From NCBI RefSeq assembly GCF_002891535.1, contig NZ_PDZR01000016.1, forward strand, positions 1-64,000: DNA of 64,000 nt. The letters are read 5' to 3'. Below the pieces are notes generated by a model. That model ran no database searches. It was given only the letters and a program-made list of their open reading frames with translations, and had not been told where the DNA came from. Origin of the DNA: Methylocella silvestris. Lineage in GTDB: Bacteria > Pseudomonadota > Alphaproteobacteria > Rhizobiales > Beijerinckiaceae. A program made the position numbers and the translations under genes. Below are positions 57,987-64,000 of the stretch, piece by piece; the stretch's first letter is position 1; each line of letters begins with the position of its first letter.

Positions 57987-58591
57987 TGTATGTGCTTGGC
58001 CTGACGGGCTCGATCGGCATGGGCAAGACCACGACAGCGGGCATTTTCCGCAAGCTCGGCGTTCCCGTGCATGATTCGGACGCCGCCGTCCACGCGCTCT
58101 ATGAGGGTGAGGCGGTCGCGGCCGTCGAAGCCGAATTTCCCGGCGTGACGCGCGAGGGGCGCATCGACCGAAGTTTGCTGGGGGCGAGGGTGCGCGACGA
58201 TCCGGCGGCCATGGCGCGCCTCGAGGCGCTGGTGCATCCGATGGTCCGGCGCAAGCGGGAGGCGTTTTTGCGCGAGGCGGCCGCCGCCGGTCAGAAGGTC
58301 GCCGTCCTCGACGTGCCGCTTCTGTTTGAAACGGGCGCCGACAAGGAGATCGACGCCGCCGTGGTGGTGTCAGCGCCTGAAGCTGTGCAAAAGGCGCGGG
58401 TGATCGGCCGGCCGGGCATGACGGCGCAATGGCTTCAGGTCATAATGGAGCGGCAGATGCCGGACGCCGAAAAACGGCGGCGGGCGCAATTCATCATCGA
58501 CACCGGCAGGGGCCTCGTTGAGGCTGAAAATCAGGTGCGCGGCGTGCTGCGCGCGGTCGCCGCCGCGGCGGCGGGCGCTGGCCGAAATTAA
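57986..58591 (+). CDS. coaE: Dephospho-CoA kinase
   Basis: 201 aa. P-loop GLTGSIGMGKTTTAGIF, HDSDAAVHALYEG, the substrate loop LVHPMVRRKREAFL, VLDVPLLFETGADKEID, and MPDAEKRRRAQFIIDTG. It phosphorylates dephospho-CoA in the last CoA step. The ATG shares its A with the aroE stop (TGATG). Confidence 0.95.
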   Translation: MYVLGLTGSIGMGKTTTAGIFRKLGVPVHDSDAAVHALYEGEAVAAVEAEFPGVTREGRIDRSLLGARVRDDPAAMARLEALVHPMVRRKREAFLREAAAAGQKVAVLDVPLLFETGADKEIDAAVVVSAPEAVQKARVIGRPGMTAQWLQVIMERQMPDAEKRRRAQFIIDTGRGLVEAENQVRGVLRAVAAAAAGAGRN

Positions 58592-58608
58592 ATCGCTAAA
58601 GGCCCATC

Positions 58609-59316
58609 TTGCGCGAAATCGTCCTCGATACGGAAACGACAGGCCTCGATCCGAAGCAGGGCCACAGGATCGTCGAGATCGGAGCCGTCGAGCTTTTGAA
58701 CTCCATTCCGACGGGGCAGTCTTTCCACGTCTACATCCACCCCGAGCGGGATATGCCCGACGAGGCGTTCCGCGTGCACGGAATCTCGCTGGAATTTCTG
58801 ACAGGCAAGCCGCTTTTCGCCGAGATTGTTCCCGCGCTCGTCGACTTTTTGGGCGAGGCGAAGATCATCGCCCATAACGCCGAATTCGATTTCCGCTTTC
58901 TCAACGCGGAATTTTTGCGCGCGGAGGCGACGCCGCTTGCCTGGGAGCGGGTCGTCGACACGCTGGCGCTGGCGCGGCGCAGGTTTCCGGGCGCCTCGAA
59001 CAGCCTCGACGCGCTTTGCGCGCGCTTTGGCGTCGATACGTCACGACGGGTCAAGCATGGCGCCTTGCTCGACGCCGAGATTCTGGCCGAGGTCTATGCC
59101 GAGCTGTGCGGCGGGCGTCAGGCGGCGCTTGTCTTCGGCGGCGGCCTCGGCTCCGATGCGGCGGCGGAGGCGGCGCTGCTGCGGGAGCGACCCGAGCCTT
59201 TGGCGCCAAAGCTTAGCCCGGAAGAACGCGCCGCCCATGCCGCCTTTACCGCCACCCTCGGCGAGAAGGCGATCTGGCAGATCCATGCGCTGCTGCCGGC
59301 CGATGCGGCGGAATAG
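58609..59316 (+). CDS. dnaQ: DNA polymerase III epsilon subunit
   Basis: 235 aa from a TTG at 58609 (AAAGG upstream). Exo [11 protein letters not shown] with the two metal-binding acids, Exo [15 protein letters not shown] and Exo III with [17 protein letters not shown]. It is the 3'-5' proofreading exonuclease of the replicase. Last gene of the rightward operon next to the origin; in many alphaproteobacteria secB follows, but here the convergent glcF follows. Confidence 0.95.
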   Translation: MREIVLDTETTGLDPKQGHRIVEIGAVELLNSIPTGQSFHVYIHPERDMPDEAFRVHGISLEFLTGKPLFAEIVPALVDFLGEAKIIAHNAEFDFRFLNAEFLRAEATPLAWERVVDTLALARRRFPGASNSLDALCARFGVDTSRRVKHGALLDAEILAEVYAELCGGRQAALVFGGGLGSDAAAEAALLRERPEPLAPKLSPEERAAHAAFTATLGEKAIWQIHALLPADAAE

Positions 59317-59328
59317 GCTTCCGACGGC

Positions 59329-60639
59329 TTAGCGGATCGCCGCAATCTCTGCGGGTTTCGGGCCGCCATAGGCGTAGTCGAGCCATTCGACCGTATGCAG
59401 CACCGGAACCCCGGCTCCGGCGCCGATCTGCGTCATACAGCCGATATTGCCGGTGGCGATGCCGCCCGGCGCCGTCTTCAGGATGTTCTCGATTTTTCGC
59501 GCGCGCAATTGTTCGGCGATTTTCGGCTGCAAGATGTTGTAGGTGCCGGCCGAGCCGCAGCACAAATGCCCTTCGGGGATGTCGCGCACCTCGAAGCCGG
59601 CGGCTTTCAGAAGCTCTTTTGGCAGGCTCGTGATTTTTTGCCCATGCTGCATCGAGCAGGCCGAATGATACGCGAGCGCGGGCTTTTGCGCCGCGAGGGG
59701 CGCCGGCAATTTGAGGCCGCCGAGAAATTCGGTAATGTCCTTGGCGAGTTCGGAGATTTTGGCGGCTTTTGCCGCATAGGCGGCGTCAAGGCGGAACATG
59801 AAGCCATAATCCTTGATGACCGTGCCGCAGCCCGACGTGGTGATCAAAATCGCGTCAAGGCTTCCTCTGTCGATCTCGGCGGTCCAGACGTCGATATTGT
59901 GCTTGGCCTGGGCCAGCGCCTCATGCTCCTGGCCAAGATGATGAACCAGCGCGCCGCAGCAGCCCTCCTCCGGCGGCTGGACGATCTCAACGCCGAGCCG
60001 CGTCAGGAGCCGGATTGCGGCGTCGTTGATCGCCGGCCGCAGCACTTTTTGTGCGCAACCCGCGAGGATCGCCACGCGGGCGATTGGTTTTTGCGCGGGG
60101 CGGACGCTGGCTTGCGGGAAACCCGTGCGCTTTGGCAGGAAACGCGGCGCAAGCCGGAGCATGGCGTTGAGCCGATCCCCCGTCTGTCCGAATTTCGCCA
60201 GCAGCGGCGCCAAAGGGGCTGCGAGCGCGGCTCCGCGCAGGGCCAGACGGAAACGGTCGGGATAGGGCAGGACAAAGCCGAGCAGCGCCCGAAGCGCGCG
60301 GTCGGCAAGCGGCCTTTTATAGGTTTCCTCGATGCGCGTGCGCGCCTCGTCGACGAGATGCATGTAATTGACGCCCGACGGGCAGGTCGTCATGCAGGAG
60401 AGGCAGGACAGGCAGCGGTCGATATGCTTGACCGTCTCGCTGTCGGCGGGGCGGCCGTTCTCGAGCATCTCCTTGATGAGATAGATCCGGCCGCGCGGAC
60501 TGTCGAGCTCATCGCCGAGCAGGGTGAAGGTCGGACAGGTCGCCGTGCAAAATCCGCAATGCACGCATTTGCGCAGGATCGCTTCGGAGACGGCGAGTCG
60601 GGGATCGGCGAGCTGCTCCAGTGAAAAATGCGTCTGCAT
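59329..60639 (-). CDS. glcF: Glycolate oxidase iron-sulfur subunit GlcF
   Basis: 436 aa from the ATG at 60639, which starts 1 bp after the glcE stop. Two [4Fe-4S] motifs, CVHCGFCTATCP and CLSCLSCMTTCP, then two CCG-type domains (EEGCCGALVHH, HLCCGSAGTYN). It transfers electrons from the flavin subunits to the respiratory chain. Confidence 0.94.
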   Translation of the reverse strand: MQTHFSLEQLADPRLAVSEAILRKCVHCGFCTATCPTFTLLGDELDSPRGRIYLIKEMLENGRPADSETVKHIDRCLSCLSCMTTCPSGVNYMHLVDEARTRIEETYKRPLADRALRALLGFVLPYPDRFRLALRGAALAAPLAPLLAKFGQTGDRLNAMLRLAPRFLPKRTGFPQASVRPAQKPIARVAILAGCAQKVLRPAINDAAIRLLTRLGVEIVQPPEEGCCGALVHHLGQEHEALAQAKHNIDVWTAEIDRGSLDAILITTSGCGTVIKDYGFMFRLDAAYAAKAAKISELAKDITEFLGGLKLPAPLAAQKPALAYHSACSMQHGQKITSLPKELLKAAGFEVRDIPEGHLCCGSAGTYNILQPKIAEQLRARKIENILKTAPGGIATGNIGCMTQIGAGAGVPVLHTVEWLDYAYGGPKPAEIAAIR

Positions 60640-60640
60640 G

Positions 60641-61846
60641 TCAAACCTGCGCCTGCATCCGGCCGCGCTCCAGAATGCCGTAAGGGTCAAATTGCGCCTT
60701 TAGCCGCTCGGAGAGAGCTTTCAGCGCGGGCGGCTGCGGCTGGAATACGGGGGTTGCGGCGCGCAGCTCGCTTGGCGCCCGGATGAGGGTCGCATGTCCG
60801 CCGCCATGCACGACGACCGCGCCGCGGATCAGTTCGGCGCCGGCGTCGGGCGAAACGTCGGGGTCGAGCGCGACCCAGACGAGGCCGCCGGACCAGTCGA
60901 ACATCGCCTCGGCGGGGAAGGCTCGGCCGATTGTCGCGGCGACGCCCGGCCCCGCGGTCGGCGCGACCGAAATCTTCCAGATGATTTTTTCGCTCGGCGC
61001 CGCAAGTGGGACGACGTCGCGGATCGCGCGCCAGATCGTCTGCGTCGCCTCCGCGCCGAGCCGTTCGGCCGCGCCGAATTCGCCCAGCGTCGCCCTCAGC
61101 CGGTCGAACCGCTCATCGACGGAAGGGGAAAAGCCTTCGAGCCGCAACAGCGTCGCGGAAGCGGCGAAGCCGAGGCTTTTCGCCGCGAAAGGCGGCAGAT
61201 GCGCGGCGCCGGAGACATCGGCCGGCGACCCCATGGCGGCGCAGAGCGCGGCGACGGCCAGCTTTGGCGCAAGTCCATGAAGGGCCAGCGTCGCAGCCGT
61301 CTCGGCGCGCGGCAGCACTTTGAAATTCAGCTCAGTGACGACGGCGAGCGTGCCGAAAGAGCCGGCAAGACCGCGCGAGAGGTCATAACCCGTCACATTC
61401 TTGACCACCGTGCCGCCCGCTTTGAAAGCTTCGCCGCGGCCGTTGATCGCCTTGACGCCCAGCACATGGTCTCGCGCGGCCCCCGCCTTGACGCGGCGCG
61501 GCCCGGAGAGATTGGCCATCAGGCAGCCGCCGATCGAGCCGGCCCCGGCGCCAAACAGCGCGGAAAAGGACATCGGCTCGAAGGCGAGCTCCTGGCCGTT
61601 GGCGGCGAGCAGCGTCTCAATCGTTTCGATCGGGGTCGCGGCCTGTGCGCAGAGGACGAGTTCTTCGGGCTCATAGAAAGTGACGCCGGCGAGCTTTGAC
61701 AGGTCGAGCCGGCGCGCGGCGTTCCATGGCGCGCCGAGCGCCGATTTCGAGCCGAGCCCGACGATGGAAAGGGGGGCCCGCGCCGCTGCCGCTTCGCGCA
61801 CGCTGAACGCGGCTTCCTCCGGCGTTGTTGGCGTGAGGATGCTCAT
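60641..61846 (-). CDS. glcE: Glycolate oxidase FAD-binding subunit GlcE
   Basis: 401 aa. PCMH-type FAD fold: LSIVGLGSKSALG, FGAGAGSIGGCLMANLSGPRRVKAGAARDHVLGVKAINGRGE, GGTVVKNVTGYDLSRGLAGSFGTLAVVTELNFKVLP. Works with GlcF and GlcD to oxidise glycolate to glyoxylate. glcD, normally just upstream, is not in this window; the gene before is an unrelated divergent esterase. It forms a 1-bp-spaced pair with glcF. Confidence 0.92.
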   Translation of the reverse strand: MSILTPTTPEEAAFSVREAAAARAPLSIVGLGSKSALGAPWNAARRLDLSKLAGVTFYEPEELVLCAQAATPIETIETLLAANGQELAFEPMSFSALFGAGAGSIGGCLMANLSGPRRVKAGAARDHVLGVKAINGRGEAFKAGGTVVKNVTGYDLSRGLAGSFGTLAVVTELNFKVLPRAETAATLALHGLAPKLAVAALCAAMGSPADVSGAAHLPPFAAKSLGFAASATLLRLEGFSPSVDERFDRLRATLGEFGAAERLGAEATQTIWRAIRDVVPLAAPSEKIIWKISVAPTAGPGVAATIGRAFPAEAMFDWSGGLVWVALDPDVSPDAGAELIRGAVVVHGGGHATLIRAPSELRAATPVFQPQPPALKALSERLKAQFDPYGILERGRMQAQV

Positions 61847-62274
61847 CGAGGCGGCGTTTCCAGTTTTTCTTTGTGCCTGGTCCCTCGGTCGTCAAGGGAG
61901 CGCGGCGGGACGCCCGTTTTAGAGCGTGATGGCGTCGTAGGGAAGCGCCGTCGCGCTGCTGGCGCCCCCGTTCGCGCGAACAATTTTTAGACGGGCCAAA
62001 CCGAAGCGGGCAAAGACTGGTCTGAACCTGGGCGCCCGCACGTTATTTAGTCACATTTGATTGAACGGCGCTTGTTTTTATGAATTCCAAACCGCGAGCG
62101 GGAAGCCCCGTTGATAGAGCGGACGAGAACAAATTTACGTGCGTTAGGGGCCCTTACAACCTTTGGCATACCGCTTGCACCATGCAAGTCACGCTGAAAC
62201 TTGTAGCTGATCCATTGACGATCAGGCCGGGGAGAAAGCGCACTTTCTCGACTAATTCTCGCAAGGAATCCTGG
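61847..62274. promoter_or_regulatory. Divergent glcE/esterase control region
   Basis: 428 bp. Contains an AGAGCGTGATGGCG piece at 61922 that resembles the left end of the Rhizobiales palindromic element, an AT-rich block at 62045-62095, and the sigma-54 promoter listed separately. No gene is recognised, and glcD in particular is absent. Confidence 0.5.
62163..62179 (+). promoter_or_regulatory. Sigma-54 (RpoN) promoter
   Basis: TTGGCATACCGCTTGCA has the GG and GC dinucleotides exactly 10 bp apart and matches YTGGCA-N6-TTGC at all core bases. It lies about 95 bp upstream of the esterase ATG at 62275, in the coding direction. A bacterial enhancer-binding protein would be needed. Confidence 0.7.
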
Positions 62275-64000
62275 ATGATTTCCTCTACTGACCAACGACG
62301 CGCCAGCACAGGCGCGGCGCCAATAGCGTTGCGTTCGTTTCTATCGCGTTCGCTCTTAACGACAACAGCGGGACTGGCGCTTCTCTGTGCGACCGTCCCG
62401 TTGGCCGTGACCACGCCTTCCTTCGCCGCCGAGGCGGTCGACCCGACAGCCATCGGCCCGCTCGCCGTCACCTATGGCGATTATAAACTTCCAGCAGCGG
62501 TCGACCCGCTGGTCGACGACACCGTAGCGACCGAATTGTGGGCGCGTGTATACCGCCCGGTGAAAATCAGCGGAAAGCATAATTTCATTATTATGCTACA
62601 CGGCAATCACTCAACGTGCGGCCACATGGTTGACGGCATAGCGGGCCGCGTCGACGACAATTCGCAATACACCAGCACCGGCACCTGCCCCACGGGCTAT
62701 GTTGTGGCGCCAAGCCATCTCGGCTACGCCTATGTCGCCGAACGCCTGGCCTCCTGGGGCAATATCGTCATCAGCATCAATGTTAACCGCGGCATCAACG
62801 CCGCCTCGGGCACATCCGGCGATTCCGGCCTCAACATGCGACGCGGTCGGATGGTGCTTCGCCATCTCCAGCAGCTGGCGAAATGGAACAATAAAGGCGG
62901 AGCGCCCAAGACCCTCGGCTTCAACATGATGGGCAAGCTCGATTTCGCCCATATCGGCCTCATGGGCCATTCGCGCGGCGGCGAAGGCGTGCTCGCCGCC
63001 TATAATCTCTACAACGATCCGGACAGCCTGTGGCCGAAGCTGATCGGGCCGAAGGCGCATTTCGACGCCATGTTCGAACTCGCGCCGGTCGACGGCCAGA
63101 CCAATCGCAGTTTCTACGCCTATAATATCCCCTGGAGCGTGCTGCTGCCAATGTGCGACGGCGACGTCTCCAATCTCGCCGGCGTCAAGGTGTTCGACCG
63201 CACGCTGAGAAGCCTCGGCGAGGCCATACCCTATCCGAAGGCGAGCTATACGGTGTGGGGCACCAACCATAATTACTACAACACGGAATGGCAGAGGTCG
63301 GATTCGACGGGCTGCAACGGCGACGGCAACGTACCACTGTTCGATCCAGCTCTGGCGGGATCGGCCGATCAGCGGACCGCCAGCCTCTACGCCATGATGG
63401 CGATGTTCCGCGGCCATCTCGGCAAGAAGGCGGACGCGAGCTTCGCCCAGCTTTTCAATCCGGACTACACGCTTCCTTTCCAGCTTTCGCGCATCACCAC
63501 CATCACGCGCGGCTTCAGCAACTACGCTGTCGCGCAGCAGGCCTATCCGCTGTCGAGCACCGGCACGTTGAGCAACGCCACGGCGACCTATACCTCCACC
63601 ATTTCGCTGTTGCTGCCGAACCACGACCCGAGTGTGGTGGCTGGTCTTGTGAACTGGCCGGCTGACCCCGCGAACCCGGCGACGAGCTATTATCAGGCTT
63701 CCTGGAGTCCGAGCGGACAGTACATCACGAAGCAGTACAAGACGGTGGAAATGCGCGTGTCGCTGCAATGCGCCGACGGAACCACGATCACCACCAGCGG
63801 CTGCTCGATCGGCCCCAACGCCGCGAATGTGAACGGGACGACGGACTTCAACATCGCCGCCGTGCTGAGCGACGGAACGCTTTCGCAATCCGTGCCGCTT
63901 TCGAAATATGTCAGCGTTCGCGGTCCGGTTGGCGGCCCGACGTTGAGCCTTTTTCACCCAATTCTTCAGACGGTGCGGGTGCCGCTGGCCGATCTCGGGC
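62275..64000 (+). CDS. Large secreted alpha/beta-hydrolase, 3' end outside the window
   Basis: At least 575 aa, partial. The ATG at 62275 has AAGGA 8 bp upstream. An N-terminal signal peptide runs over about residues 25-55 (SRSLLTTTAGLALLCATVPLAV, then AEAVDP). Oxyanion/front motif IIMLHGNHS, then nucleophile Ser in LMGHSRGGEGVLAAYN, with a His-containing segment GTNHNYYNTEW later. The C-terminal third is Thr/Ser/Asn rich, beta-type, with Cys pairs (LQCADGTTITTSGCS), resembling exposed repeat domains. Read from the sequence directly because it has no stop codon here. Confidence 0.8.
   Translation, partial: MISSTDQRRASTGAAPIALRSFLSRSLLTTTAGLALLCATVPLAVTTPSFAAEAVDPTAIGPLAVTYGDYKLPAAVDPLVDDTVATELWARVYRPVKISGKHNFIIMLHGNHSTCGHMVDGIAGRVDDNSQYTSTGTCPTGYVVAPSHLGYAYVAERLASWGNIVISINVNRGINAASGTSGDSGLNMRRGRMVLRHLQQLAKWNNKGGAPKTLGFNMMGKLDFAHIGLMGHSRGGEGVLAAYNLYNDPDSLWPKLIGPKAHFDAMFELAPVDGQTNRSFYAYNIPWSVLLPMCDGDVSNLAGVKVFDRTLRSLGEAIPYPKASYTVWGTNHNYYNTEWQRSDSTGCNGDGNVPLFDPALAGSADQRTASLYAMMAMFRGHLGKKADASFAQLFNPDYTLPFQLSRITTITRGFSNYAVAQQAYPLSSTGTLSNATATYTSTISLLLPNHDPSVVAGLVNWPADPANPATSYYQASWSPSGQYITKQYKTVEMRVSLQCADGTTITTSGCSIGPNAANVNGTTDFNIAAVLSDGTLSQSVPLSKYVSVRGPVGGPTLSLFHPILQTVRVPLADLG

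Noticed and set aside
59395-60624. 409-codon plus-strand frame
   Set aside because: Antisense to glcF, whose cysteine motifs are unambiguous; composition typical of a shadow frame.

Overview
The window looks like chromosomal DNA of an alphaproteobacterium of the Hyphomicrobiales (Rhizobiales), probably Beijerinckiaceae/Methylocystaceae-like. Grounds: high GC; the CckA-ChpT-CtrA relay genes ctrA and chpT; a hemE-linked replication origin with CtrA sites; GTTC-N7-GTTC LexA boxes; a petP/petR-like pair; an mdh-sucCD-sucA-sucB-lpd cluster; and Rhizobiales-type 'AGAGCATGAT' palindromic repeats. The genus is not proven. No rRNA, tRNA, CRISPR array, insertion sequence or prophage was recognised.

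Layout. 0-2.5 kb: end of a surface-polysaccharide locus (GT11-like fucosyltransferase, Wzx-like flippase). 2.9-8 kb: hydroxyacid dehydrogenase, SH3b protein, small unknowns, a solitary FabH paralogue, a TSUP transporter. 8.2-10 kb: a compact accessory module of two convergent genes, TcmP and a three-Cys DUF5131 (Gp37/Gp68) protein, each preceded by a perfect alphaproteobacterial SOS box. 10.3-16 kb: ankyrin/GlpE pair, Rieske protein, OmpA-like protein, secreted serine protease, ZapE. 16.3-27.1 kb: TCA block (mdh, a Tat-exported carbonic anhydrase, sucC, sucD, sucA, sucB, lpd). 27-34.4 kb: glycosyltransferase-like protein, branched-chain aminotransferase, MarR/OmpR/histidine kinase trio, truncated haemoglobin, a degenerate GGDEF protein. 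34.4-44.6 kb: ftsEX, mutT-argJ, a secreted esterase with an Asp/His tail, a PpiC chaperone, secA. 44.8-52.2 kb: a frameshifted globin-coupled chemoreceptor, small secreted and membrane proteins, fliJ, ctrA, chpT, an ScfR-type regulator.

52.3-59.3 kb is the chromosomal origin neighbourhood. rho, hemJ and hemE run leftwards, and ppsR-maf-aroE-coaE-dnaQ runs rightwards. The roughly 400-bp gap between hemE and ppsR holds two exact TTAA-N7-TTAA CtrA sites, DnaA-box-like nonamers and an AT-rich segment, matching the known Caulobacter Cori position. CtrA and its phosphotransferase ChpT are encoded only about 6 kb away, so a cell-cycle regulator and its main chromosomal target sit in one window.

59.3-64 kb holds glcF and glcE without glcD beside them. 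The last gene is a large secreted alpha/beta hydrolase that runs off the window end and has a well-formed sigma-54 promoter.

Most novel candidates: the SOS-boxed TcmP/DUF5131 module, the origin, the frameshifted globin chemoreceptor, a 12-codon mini-ORF upstream of the first esterase, and the sigma-54-driven esterase. All functions are read from sequence motifs; nothing was searched or computed.
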